From Desulfomicrobium sp. UBA5193 (lineage in GTDB: Bacteria > Desulfobacterota > Desulfovibrionia > Desulfovibrionales > Desulfomicrobiaceae), in the NCBI GenBank assembly GCA_002412965.1, contig DHWB01000004.1, positions 186,001-250,000 of the forward strand: a stretch of DNA of 64,000 nt. The letters are read 5' to 3'. Positions 9,898-17,389 of this stretch are shown piece after piece (positions within the stretch are counted from its first letter, which is position 1; every line of letters begins with the position of its first letter). The notes below the pieces were generated by a model. That model ran no database searches. It saw only the letters and a program-made list of their open reading frames with translations, and was not told the DNA's origin. Both the position numbers and the translations under genes were made by a program.

Positions 9898-10509
9898 CTA
9901 TGGCCAATTGAACGCACGGTTTGCCTCCATCTGCCTCTTTTCTGTTTCGATTTGCCGCTTTTCGTGCTCCAACTCTCGGACTTCGCGTTCTGCGTCTCTT
10001 TTTTCATTTTCTAGACTCATCATCTCAGCTTGCATACTAGCTTTTTCTCCTTCTAGTCTCTCTTTTTGATTTTTTAAATCTTTTTTTTGCTTCATCAATG
10101 AAACTTGATCTTGAGGAACACCGCTCTTTACCATATAAAGATCATTTAGTAACTCTTCTTTTTCCGCAATTTCGCGCCGAAGCCCATCTCGCTCCATGGA
10201 TTTATCCATGCGCTTTTGACTATTAAGATATCGCAATTCTGATTCAAGATTTGCTATTCGTTCATTTATTGGATTTGATTTTTCAACACGGGGCGTGATT
10301 TTATTTTCAACCTCGCTGATTCCAAGCTGTCCGCCCATGGGGGCCTTATTTATTATCTCATTTGTATCAACCTCTACATTAGAACTGTCTCCGGGAGGAT
10401 GATCAGTTATATGCAGCACACCATTTTCATCTTTCCATTTATAAAAACCGCCAGCTTGGACTGATGAGCACAAATTTAAAAGTAGAATAATCGCTAGGAC
10501 CCTGATCAT
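9898..10509 (-). CDS. Secreted DUF4124-like protein with coiled coil
   Basis: This 203-aa protein starts with a clear signal peptide (cleavage near VQAGG). A short DUF4124-type motif follows, FYKWKDENGVLHITDHPP, the usual tyrosine/tryptophan and 'DxxGxxhyTD' pattern of that periplasmic family. From about residue 85 to the end it is one long charged coiled coil, with many EKR and EKRQ heptads. A GGAGG ribosome site precedes the ATG. It is probably periplasmic and perhaps envelope-associated. It is more AT-rich than the host core and lies inside the island, so it may have travelled with it. Confidence 0.75.
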   Translation of the reverse strand: MIRVLAIILLLNLCSSVQAGGFYKWKDENGVLHITDHPPGDSSNVEVDTNEIINKAPMGGQLGISEVENKITPRVEKSNPINERIANLESELRYLNSQKRMDKSMERDGLRREIAEKEELLNDLYMVKSGVPQDQVSLMKQKKDLKNQKERLEGEKASMQAEMMSLENEKRDAEREVRELEHEKRQIETEKRQMEANRAFNWP

Positions 10510-10682
10510 CTGCAGCCTCCATCAATATGACTCGTACTGTAACCGTTAGGACGTCACGTATCCAATTAAACACAGAATATCCAGCGGCTATACGAGTTAA
10601 TCGTCTTACAAAACAACCATCCCCGTATTACATCACCCTTTCTGCAAATAATTTCAGAGCATTGCTGACACCGCGTTCGCGC

Positions 10683-10713
10683 AAAAAAAAAGACCACACC
10701 CGAAGGCATGGCC
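10683..10713 (-). terminator. Intrinsic terminator of the island replication operon
   Basis: On the minus strand a 9-bp stem (GGCCATGCC with GGTGTGGTC, some G-T pairs) is capped by a TTCG tetraloop and followed directly by nine T. It lies 26 nt after the stop of the last operon gene (10739). Confidence 0.85.
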
Positions 10714-10738
10714 CTGACAATCCTAATGGCGCTTGCCG

Positions 10739-11074
10739 CTAATCTGCGGTGTTCATCACGCGATCAAGGCACTCCTGTATTTCCGGTGACAACGGTTTGC
10801 TCGTGCTCGGGAACTTGATCATCCGCCTTACCCCGTCGATAACCTCATAGCTTCCCAGGACGCTCCAGAATTTCGTTCCTGCAGGATATGCGGCCCACAA
10901 TTCCTTTTCATTGAGCCAAACGGTGTATGCACCGATAACCGTCACCTTGCCCTCTCCAAGATTTGCGTAAGAGACGTGATCCATGAAGTCTCTCCAATTC
11001 TCACCCCCCTCATCAGTTGGACCCTGGGCTATGGCCGCTTCCAACTTTTCAATTCGTGTTTCTAACCTGCTCAT
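10739..11074 (-). CDS. Small phage-type protein, unknown
   Basis: This 111-aa protein is the last gene of the coupled minus-strand operon; its ATG overlaps the upstream stop by 4 bp (ATGA). The N-terminus is a short coiled coil (LETRIEKLEAAIAQG), followed by a compact domain with several Trp and Tyr residues (ENWRDFMDHVSY, AYTVWLNEKELWAAYP). I do not recognise the family. The coupling and the terminator immediately downstream make it a genuine gene of the island. Confidence 0.7.
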   Translation of the reverse strand: MSRLETRIEKLEAAIAQGPTDEGGENWRDFMDHVSYANLGEGKVTVIGAYTVWLNEKELWAAYPAGTKFWSVLGSYEVIDGVRRMIKFPSTSKPLSPEIQECLDRVMNTAD

Positions 11075-11520
11075 TTCACACCACCTTGCCCTTCCAGGGC
11101 CGCAATTCTTTTTTCGAGTTCAGCAAGCTCAATGCTCTTGCGGAGACCTTCCAACATGCCAATCAGCGCCTGACCTTCGCCTGGTAACAGGTGCCCACCA
11201 GCGACAGCCTCAACAATTGTCGCCACAGCCCGGGGCAGATTATCTGCCGTGAGTTCAGGCAGTTCCACGTCGGCATCGATAGCCCTTTCCCTGGCCGGTG
11301 GACACAGGCGGTCTAGGCAAAGGCGTAGCGCCACAGAATCACCATCCAGGGCCATATCAACGCATTTCCGCGTCAGGGCCTCTGCTTCGCCATCAAGCAA
11401 TGCCTGAACAGCCCTAGTTGCCTTATTGCGCGTCCCAGGAGCTTTGCCAGCAGGGTTACCGCTTTCCCCTTTCCTGAAGGGTTTCCCGCGCTGTTTCCTC
11501 GTTGCATTTTCAGCACTCAC
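11071..11520 (-). CDS. DUF5681-type phage protein
   Basis: This 149-aa basic protein begins with the DUF5681 signature, GKPFRKGESGNPAGKAPGTR, a Gly/Asn/Pro-rich nucleic-acid-type motif common in prophage genes. A helical region and a C-terminal coiled coil (ELAELEKRIAALEGQG) follow. The start is GTG, overlapping the stop of the resolvase gene (GTGA). Family members often sit near packaging or replication genes. No specific role is proven. Confidence 0.75.
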   Translation of the reverse strand: MSAENATRKQRGKPFRKGESGNPAGKAPGTRNKATRAVQALLDGEAEALTRKCVDMALDGDSVALRLCLDRLCPPARERAIDADVELPELTADNLPRAVATIVEAVAGGHLLPGEGQALIGMLEGLRKSIELAELEKRIAALEGQGGVK

Positions 11521-11978
11521 AGTTCACCTCCTTGCCGCCGTGCCCACCACGCCAACAACAGCGCATCAGCACGACCATGATCTTTCTTTCGAGACAAATC
11601 CGCGTCGGGAAAAAGACGCCTGGCCACGATCAACGCGCGCGCCTTCGCGTCTGGCCCATCCGATTTTTTCACCAAACCTTTTTGCCATTCCTGGGGAGTA
11701 GGTTGCAGGCAGGGCAGGGACAGGGCGGCTATGATGCCTTCCCATTGCCCGAAGTTCTGTCCAAAGGTGAACATGCTTTTCACTCCCTGGCCCGGCATGG
11801 CGTGAACGCTCTCCAGGGCCACGAGTTCAATGTTGAATTCAATGCGCCATGTCAGCAGCAGTTCGGCGGCTCCAGCTGCGTCACCTGGCCAGTCTTCTAC
11901 AAGCTGCCCGTCACGATGAACGAGGGCGATAGCTCCGCTCTTGCCGGGGTCAACTCCAACCCATGCACATTGTTTCAT
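11517..11978 (-). CDS. RuvC-like Holliday-junction resolvase (phage type)
   Basis: This 153-aa RNase-H-fold protein opens with GVDPGKSGAIALV, the first-strand Asp motif of RuvC-like nucleases. A central ALESVHAM supplies the second acidic residue, and a C-terminal KKDHGRADALLLAWW supplies the last Asp. The ATG at 11978 directly before the nuclease fold is preferred over an in-frame upstream start that would bury the previous gene. It probably resolves recombination or replication branch points of the island. Both ends are translationally coupled to neighbours by 4-bp overlaps. Confidence 0.82.
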   Translation of the reverse strand: MKQCAWVGVDPGKSGAIALVHRDGQLVEDWPGDAAGAAELLLTWRIEFNIELVALESVHAMPGQGVKSMFTFGQNFGQWEGIIAALSLPCLQPTPQEWQKGLVKKSDGPDAKARALIVARRLFPDADLSRKKDHGRADALLLAWWARRQGGEL

Positions 11979-12157
11979 GCTCTGGGCTCCTTGGCGCTCG
12001 TTGTGGCCGGTTCTGTTCGTTCTCGCAGTTCTTTGACCTCGGCCTGTAGTTTCTGGATCTCCGACCACAATGTCCGCGTCCTGGCGTCGAGCGTGCTGTC
12101 CTGCAAGCGCACTTCGTCCTCAAGGTTCTGCACCCGCTCGGATATGTCAGCCTTCAT
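11975..12157 (-). CDS. Small coiled-coil protein
   Basis: This 60-aa peptide is almost entirely coiled coil (RVQNLEDEVRLQDSTLDA, then EIQKLQAEVKELRERTE). Its stop overlaps the resolvase ATG by 4 bp, and its own start overlaps the upstream gene end by 11 bp. The operon position supports its reality. The function is unknown; such peptides in phage early operons can be oligomerising accessory factors. Confidence 0.6.
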   Translation of the reverse strand: MKADISERVQNLEDEVRLQDSTLDARTRTLWSEIQKLQAEVKELRERTEPATTSAKEPRA

Positions 12158-12362
12158 TTTTCACCTCCGGCATCTCGTTGACCGCGTAGGTCAGGAATGT
12201 CTTTTGCTCATGCCTGGGGATGGACTCCCACGCCGTCAGCATGTTGTGGACGTGCTCAGCGTTCCACCACGGCATTGATATAGACCCGCCGCCAATCAGC
12301 AGCAGGAAGCCGTCCTTGTCGGCCAGGCGGGCTTCTGCCCACAGTTGAGAGAGCTTGTTCAT
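12147..12362 (-). CDS. Small hypothetical phage-type protein
   Basis: This 71-aa frame starts at ATG 12362, which overlaps the upstream stop (ATGA). An in-frame upstream start is rejected because it runs over the neighbouring gene with low-quality sequence. The product has a Gly-rich turn (LLIGGGSISMPWWN) and an acidic C-terminus. The family is not recognised. Confidence 0.55.
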   Translation of the reverse strand: MNKLSQLWAEARLADKDGFLLLIGGGSISMPWWNAEHVHNMLTAWESIPRHEQKTFLTYAVNEMPEVKNEG

Positions 12363-12769
12363 GCTTCCCCCTGGTCCTGGATGCTCAGGACATAGATGCT
12401 CGTCACCGCGTCCATGAGCATTGGCGGCCAGCACTCGGGCATGGTCAGCCCATACCAGCCTCGGACCTCGAAGCCTGGCCATTCAGCTTGCAGTTCAGTC
12501 AGGAATGCTCGGCACCCTGCCGGGGTCCACTCGGGGGAGTGGTATCCACAACAAAGAAGGTCCTCGGCCATAGTCGGCGGGATGGAGAGGGGAGAGCCCG
12601 GAGACCCTCCGGTCAATTCGTTGATGATGGCGGTCTTGTGCTGCTTGGCCAGGGCCAAGACTTCAGGCCGCTGTCCGTGCGAGACTTTGGAGAGATCTAG
12701 GGTCAGTTGCCCGGATTCGTCGATACGGGGGATTGCACCACGAGAGAGGAGGAGGGAGGCGGCGCTCAT
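12359..12769 (-). CDS. TubC-docking-like small protein linked to primase
   Basis: This 136-aa protein has an N-terminal segment (ASLLLSRGAIPRIDESGQL, then RPEVLALAKQHKTAIINEL) resembling the TubC N-terminal docking-type module often found next to or fused with phage primases. The C-terminal half contains Cys, Trp and His residues (LLCCGYHSPEWTPAGCRAF) that could bind metal. Its start overlaps the stop of the PrimPol gene (ATGA). A partner or docking factor for the replication protein is a reasonable inference. Confidence 0.6.
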   Translation of the reverse strand: MSAASLLLSRGAIPRIDESGQLTLDLSKVSHGQRPEVLALAKQHKTAIINELTGGSPGSPLSIPPTMAEDLLCCGYHSPEWTPAGCRAFLTELQAEWPGFEVRGWYGLTMPECWPPMLMDAVTSIYVLSIQDQGEA

Positions 12770-14841
12770 AACGTCACCTCGTCGGGAATCTCATTCCCTA
12801 AGAAATCTATTCCGAGTATTCCGACTTGTCCGAGTCCTCCTCCCTTAGAAGGAACACTCGGAACACTCGGACTACTTCCACCACTAGGAACACTCGGAAT
12901 GAGAGAATACATTCCGTACCCAACAGAAAATAAAAAACCTTCTTCGACCAGTTTTTTAATAAGCTTTCCTGTGTTGGAAGGAGTCCTCCCTGTGGTCTGT
13001 GCCACCATGTTGGGGCTTAGGGCTCCGCCGTCATCTTTGAACACGCGCAGGATGGTCAGACGCTCAGGGCTCAGGTCCACTTCATCCTCGTTGGCGAAGC
13101 CGGTGCAGGACCAGCCCGGGTCATTCCATGTGAGGTCGTAGGAATGGCCTTCAATATCTCGCCCCGTTGTTTGCAGGATGGCAGTTGGAGCGCCACGCTT
13201 ACGGGCCAAAAGCATGGCTGTGTCGGCCGTTCCAAACTGGCCCATGCTGCCAGTGATAGAGTCGAAGGGGTCTTTCGAGGTGCGCATCTTTGCCAGGTGC
13301 GTCACGATCAAGATGCATATGCCGTGCTTGTCCGCCATGGACTTGATGCGCGTCATGATGATGGAGTCGTTCTCGTAGGCGTTCAGACCCTTGCTCTTTG
13401 CCTTCGGTCCGACCTTGGCCAGGGTATCGATGACAACGAGCTTCAGTCCCTCGGGCACGTTCGCCTCGACGTAGGATTCCAATTTTTCCAGACCACCCTC
13501 GTCATCGAATCGCGGCCAGTTGATTTGAAAGTCCACGTTGGCGAGACCGGCCTTGAGAGCGGGCTCATTTTTACAAAGGGCCTTCAGACGGTCCTGTAGT
13601 CGCCGCTTGCCGTCTTCCAGGGCTAGGTAGAGGCTCTTTGCCTGTGGCGTTTGGAAATGGCCTAGGACGCGGCATCCGCAGCCCATGGCAAGACATATCA
13701 AGTAAATCAGCCACGACTTCCCCAACTTCGGCCCACCGGCCAGGATGGCCAGGCCCTGGGGGAGTAGGTTGAGAACTGCCCAACGGACCTCCGGCAAGTC
13801 CATTTCGAGCAGGTCGGCACCGTTGAAGATCCCGGCGAGACATTCCTGAGCATGGGCTTCCTTGGCCGCGTCTTTCCCGGCCCGTTGACCGCCATTGGGG
13901 TTCCATCCGGATTCGCCATCCTCGGGGACCACCTCAAACATAGCTACAGTTGCAGAGTTCGCATTCCTGGGCTCGGCCATGCCTGCGGTCATGCCTGACC
14001 GGATCGTCTTGTCCGTCTCGATTTCCCCAAGTCCTGCCGCCGCTGCCGCCTGAGCCAGAGCCAGACGGCCTTCCTCTTCCCGGATCTCGCCGCCGCCAAC
14101 GAGTTGACCGACCACGAACGCGGCCTGGTTCGTTCTGTGATTGCGTCCACCTTCGGGCTCGCTGGCCACGGCTTGACATTCAGCTTCCAGGGCCTTGAGT
14201 CCGTAGGGGGTCGATTCAATGGCGGTAATTGTCGGAGCGGGCTTGCGATCCACCTCGGGACGGGGACGTTCCTTCATGCGGTCCACCCACTTCTGGGGCA
14301 GGGGAGCGGGGTCAAGGTTGTTTTGCCAGGCGTAGGTGCCAGCCTCGTTGCGTGAAGGGGGCAGGTTGATGTATCCACCCACGCCCCGCACGTCCAAGTT
14401 CGGGCCAAGTTCGCCCACGCTGTTCTTGATCGTGGTGCCCTCGGGGTAGAGTAAAAGGAGCTGGTCTCCGCCGGAGCCGGTGCGCTGTTGCAGGGTCGGC
14501 GGTAGCCCTCCCAGATCCGCTTCCAGGGCCTTGCAGGTCTCCACGCCGTCCACCCCGTTCTTGCGGTCACGGTCAAGGACAACGAGTCCGGTAATGGTCC
14601 CTGTGGGGGTAGCCACGCCGGCCGCTCGGGGGTTGCGGAACATGGCCCGGATCTTCGCCGGGTCCGTGGTCGCGTCCTTGTAGCCGTGGGCGGTCAGGGG
14701 CTTCTTCTTGATGTTGGTAGGGAAGACGGGGAGACCGTGGGCCGCATAGTGCAGGGCCGCTTCGGCCAGATCCGACGGCACCCGGGAGAGCGCCTCAAGG
14801 GACTTTGACAATACTTCACGGTCAAGGGATTGCTGGCTCAT
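12766..14841 (-). CDS. Bifunctional primase-polymerase / RepA-like AAA ATPase
   Basis: This 691-aa replication protein has an N-terminal PrimPol domain (about residues 20-190) with the metal-binding VVLDRDR (Asp90, Asp92) and the LDVRGVGGYINLPPS motif. A RepA/RecA-like ATPase follows, with Walker A GGPKLGKS at 368-375 and Walker B LKLVVID ending at Asp471, and a C-terminal winged-helix region. It should prime and unwind DNA for island replication. One oddity is that the usual 'SGGxH' motif of PrimPol reads SGGDQ here (about residues 123-127), so the nucleotide-contacting His is missing. The gene is coupled by 4-bp overlaps at both ends. Confidence 0.85.
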   Translation of the reverse strand: MSQQSLDREVLSKSLEALSRVPSDLAEAALHYAAHGLPVFPTNIKKKPLTAHGYKDATTDPAKIRAMFRNPRAAGVATPTGTITGLVVLDRDRKNGVDGVETCKALEADLGGLPPTLQQRTGSGGDQLLLLYPEGTTIKNSVGELGPNLDVRGVGGYINLPPSRNEAGTYAWQNNLDPAPLPQKWVDRMKERPRPEVDRKPAPTITAIESTPYGLKALEAECQAVASEPEGGRNHRTNQAAFVVGQLVGGGEIREEEGRLALAQAAAAAGLGEIETDKTIRSGMTAGMAEPRNANSATVAMFEVVPEDGESGWNPNGGQRAGKDAAKEAHAQECLAGIFNGADLLEMDLPEVRWAVLNLLPQGLAILAGGPKLGKSWLIYLICLAMGCGCRVLGHFQTPQAKSLYLALEDGKRRLQDRLKALCKNEPALKAGLANVDFQINWPRFDDEGGLEKLESYVEANVPEGLKLVVIDTLAKVGPKAKSKGLNAYENDSIIMTRIKSMADKHGICILIVTHLAKMRTSKDPFDSITGSMGQFGTADTAMLLARKRGAPTAILQTTGRDIEGHSYDLTWNDPGWSCTGFANEDEVDLSPERLTILRVFKDDGGALSPNMVAQTTGRTPSNTGKLIKKLVEEGFLFSVGYGMYSLIPSVPSGGSSPSVPSVPSKGGGLGQVGILGIDFLGNEIPDEVTL

Positions 14842-15074
14842 GAGCGCCTCCCAGCCGACAGGCGCCGGACCTCAGCCTTCAGCCGGTCCAACTCTCGCTC
14901 AGCGGAACGGCGGGCTTCAAAATTGATGTTTTTAATTTCCAAAATTAGCGCAAAAATAGTTTGACAATTATGTAAAATGATTTCATAGTTCTGTTGTGGA
15001 TTTTGGATCACCTCCACACCTCCCTCGAAGCCCGGACTGACCTCCGGGTTTTTTACTTCCTGCAGCACGATCAT
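14838..15074 (-). CDS. Small coiled-coil protein
   Basis: The 78-aa product begins MIVLQEVKNP at an ATG overlapping the upstream stop (ATGA) and ends in a basic amphipathic helix (EARRSAERELDRLKAEVRRL). An in-frame upstream Met is ignored because it would overlap the previous gene. The function is unknown. The position between the topoisomerase-like gene and the PrimPol gene suggests a replication accessory role. Confidence 0.55.
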   Translation of the reverse strand: MIVLQEVKNPEVSPGFEGGVEVIQNPQQNYEIILHNCQTIFALILEIKNINFEARRSAERELDRLKAEVRRLSAGRRS

Positions 15075-16039
15075 ATTTGGCCCCCAGCATAATCGGCGGC
15101 GAAGGGCACTTCGTTTCCGTAGCGGCGGCCCACGCAAGCCAAGGCATATCTTCTGATCTCTTTGATCAACTCTCGGTCGTGTATCTCCCGCTGCTTCTGC
15201 GCTGCGAAGTCTTCCATATCGAACACACCATTCAGGGCGGCTCGGAGGATGTCTTGCAGGTCTTTGGGATGCAGGGCGTCAAGCTCCACTGCGGACTGGG
15301 CAGGCCCGTATTCACGCAACCATGCTCCGTGATTCGGGTCTTGGGATTTCACTGCGTCAGGGCTACCAGGCAGTGCGAACAGATCCACCTGATCAGGATT
15401 TAGGGCGGCTCGGAGAACTTCTGCGTCGATACCGTGGCGGTCGGCAAGATTGCGCTGTAGCGCCTTGGGGATGGCCACCCCGGAAGGGTCCAGATCTCCG
15501 AAATGGATTAGGACGGGGCGCTTGTTGTCCATGATGGCCTGATCGAAGCGTCGGGCTATCTGCTCCACCATTGTGGCGCTTACTTGGCCACGGACCACAT
15601 TTAGGCGGACACAATACGGATAAACCACGTCTTCCAGGATTGCAGCCAGGGCGTCCTTCTCGGTCGTGATTTCGACGTGTACGGTCTGTCCCTGGACAAG
15701 ACACCGACCATAATTCCCTGGATTGAAAAGGGCGCGGGCTTCAATATCAAGCCAATCTGTAACGCTTGACACACCGCGTTTATCCGTGGTCCGGCGGGTC
15801 CGGTCTTCAATGGCTGCCCATGGGACCAGACCTTCTTCCCGAAGTTGCACCAGTACCCGGGAGACCTTGCTGTATTGCGATAAATTGTTGGGGATAATCT
15901 GCCTGCCGACCAACTGGTAGTAGCACTGCCTGACTGTCAGGGGCTGGTAGGCGGCCAGATCGTGATTGATAACTTGGATCAGGGCATCGGCCACTGTACG
16001 GGTCTTGCTGCTGAAAATTGTACTAGTGCAAATTTTCAT
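15071..16039 (-). CDS. Topoisomerase VI A / Spo11-like TOPRIM protein (Mini-A type)
   Basis: This 322-aa protein has a winged-helix segment containing RQCYYQLVGR (Arg37, Tyr40, Tyr41). The motif matches the Spo11/Topo VI A catalytic 'R-x-x-(Y/F)-Y' in which the second Tyr attacks DNA. A TOPRIM domain follows, with EKDA (Glu127) and FGDLDPSG (Asp182, Asp184). No B subunit with a GHKL ATPase is nearby, so it resembles the solo Mini-A proteins of mobile elements. The start at 16039 has an AGGGGGG ribosome site; an extended frame to 16081 would overlap the upstream gene. It may act in island replication, recombination or excision. Confidence 0.75.
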   Translation of the reverse strand: MKICTSTIFSSKTRTVADALIQVINHDLAAYQPLTVRQCYYQLVGRQIIPNNLSQYSKVSRVLVQLREEGLVPWAAIEDRTRRTTDKRGVSSVTDWLDIEARALFNPGNYGRCLVQGQTVHVEITTEKDALAAILEDVVYPYCVRLNVVRGQVSATMVEQIARRFDQAIMDNKRPVLIHFGDLDPSGVAIPKALQRNLADRHGIDAEVLRAALNPDQVDLFALPGSPDAVKSQDPNHGAWLREYGPAQSAVELDALHPKDLQDILRAALNGVFDMEDFAAQKQREIHDRELIKEIRRYALACVGRRYGNEVPFAADYAGGQI

Positions 16040-16047
16040 GCGCCCCC

Positions 16048-16278
16048 CTAGCCCTGCACGTTCAGGCGACTCAGAAACCAATCAACGAAAGGTTCCCGAA
16101 GGTAGCCGACCTTGGTTTTGCCCATCTTGACCCTGCCTTCAGGTCCTGTTCCATCGCTGTCTCTGTTCGCGAGGGTTCGACCGTCAATCATACCACCAGT
16201 CAGTTCTCGGACCTGCTGGCGAACAAATACCGGCGGCATGATCTCCAAGAGTTGCTTTCTCAATTCGTCTTTGTTCAT
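16048..16278 (-). CDS. Excisionase/AlpA-like HTH protein
   Basis: This 76-aa protein has the layout of a small MerR/AlpA-type DNA-binding protein: a helix-turn-helix region (FVRQQVRELTGGMIDGRTLANRD), then a wing with KVGYLREPFVDWFLSRL. A strong GAAGGGGG ribosome site precedes the ATG. It is the first gene of the replication operon, next to the integrase end of the island. Control of early transcription and/or excision is likely, as in P4-like satellites. Confidence 0.7.
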   Translation of the reverse strand: MNKDELRKQLLEIMPPVFVRQQVRELTGGMIDGRTLANRDSDGTGPEGRVKMGKTKVGYLREPFVDWFLSRLNVQG

Positions 16279-16418
16279 TAGGCCCCCTTCACGCTCATGC
16301 GTGAAATGATGTGAATGTTAGGGGACATTATGGCTTTTATATCAGCATATTGGAGGGCGTAAAAAACGGGTAAAGGTAGTGAGTTTCGGCGTAGATTTCG
16401 GATCAGGCGGGTAGACGC

Positions 16419-16441
16419 AAAAAAACCGGGGGTTCCCCCGG
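16419..16441 (-). terminator. Intrinsic terminator of the 279-aa gene
   Basis: On the minus strand, CCGGGGG and CCCCCGG form a 7-bp GC stem around AA, followed by seven T. It lies immediately after the stop codon of the 16442-17281 gene and separates it from the replication operon. Confidence 0.8.
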
Positions 16442-17281
16442 CTATATCTTCAGCATGGCTTTGTAAGTTCGCGTTGTGTTCTTGAAGGCGTTTTCAAGTG
16501 ACTCTCGTGTTTTGACTGTTGGCGGATCTAGCCCCAGCACATGAGCGGCTATCTCTGCCCGATCCAGGGTCTTCTTTGGCGGCCGGCCCCACCGGTCTTG
16601 AACTTCAAGCATCAATTGGCCGTCGTGGATACTGCCCACCTTGGCACGTCGCCACTTAATGTATGGCACGGCGTCGGTCGGTTCTTGGTCTTCCACCTGC
16701 TGATCGTGGCCCGGTTCGGTCTTGTCCGATTCCGACTCCCTGAAGGGTCTAGGTCTCGCGGCGACTACTGGACGTGGGGCAATCGGTGTTCGCTCATCTT
16801 TGGCGAAAACATCGTCGAGATATGCTTCGACTTCTGACCTAACAAACTCACAGTCCTTGAGCCGTTCAAGAAGGTCCTCGTCTGCAATAACACTATACCC
16901 ACCCTTGCATATACCTTTGAAGTCTGATGCTTCGACATCCGACCGAACAAAATCACAGTCCTTGAGCAGGCGTTCGAAAAGATTCTCGTCAGCGCTATCA
17001 CGCCCTGACGTCATGCCGTTGGCTTCCCCAACCCGTGAATGTGAGCAATAGCTAAGCCCGGCTTGATATTTCCGTGGGATTGGATTGTGGCACGCACCTA
17101 GATCAGTCTTCGTCTGGGTAGCTTCTACTGGCGGCTCGGCGTAGATACAAGTCAGGCAATTATGCGGTTTGAGCCTTGCCCCGAAATGGACAGGATACAG
17201 GCCGCCATAGACTGCATCTACAAGATCGTCCTCCACAAGATTGCTCTCTAAGAACCGCGCAATGACTTCAGCTCCTTTCAT
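16442..17281 (-). CDS. Hypothetical protein with internal duplication
   Basis: This 279-aa protein contains a cysteine-containing N-terminal part (CLTCIYAEP, later YCSHSR) that could bind metal. Two similar segments follow, DENLFERLLKDCDFVRSDVEA-like and DEDLLERLKDCEFVRSEVEA-like, about 37 residues apart, a clear internal duplication. A Pro/Arg linker follows, and the C-terminal domain (IKWRRAKVGSIHDGQ...VQDRWGRPP) is basic. The family is not recognised. A CHC2-like zinc or DNA-binding role is possible. It lies between integrase and replication operon, with its own terminator. Confidence 0.6.
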   Translation of the reverse strand: MKGAEVIARFLESNLVEDDLVDAVYGGLYPVHFGARLKPHNCLTCIYAEPPVEATQTKTDLGACHNPIPRKYQAGLSYCSHSRVGEANGMTSGRDSADENLFERLLKDCDFVRSDVEASDFKGICKGGYSVIADEDLLERLKDCEFVRSEVEAYLDDVFAKDERTPIAPRPVVAARPRPFRESESDKTEPGHDQQVEDQEPTDAVPYIKWRRAKVGSIHDGQLMLEVQDRWGRPPKKTLDRAEIAAHVLGLDPPTVKTRESLENAFKNTTRTYKAMLKI

Positions 17282-17389
17282 ATCAACCGCCTGTCGTTAG
17301 CGCCTGAAGTGATCCAGGGCCAGGCGTTCAGGCAAACGCTTTTTGGGGCAGTTCATGACACCGACCCTAGGCCCTGAAAAATTGATCGA

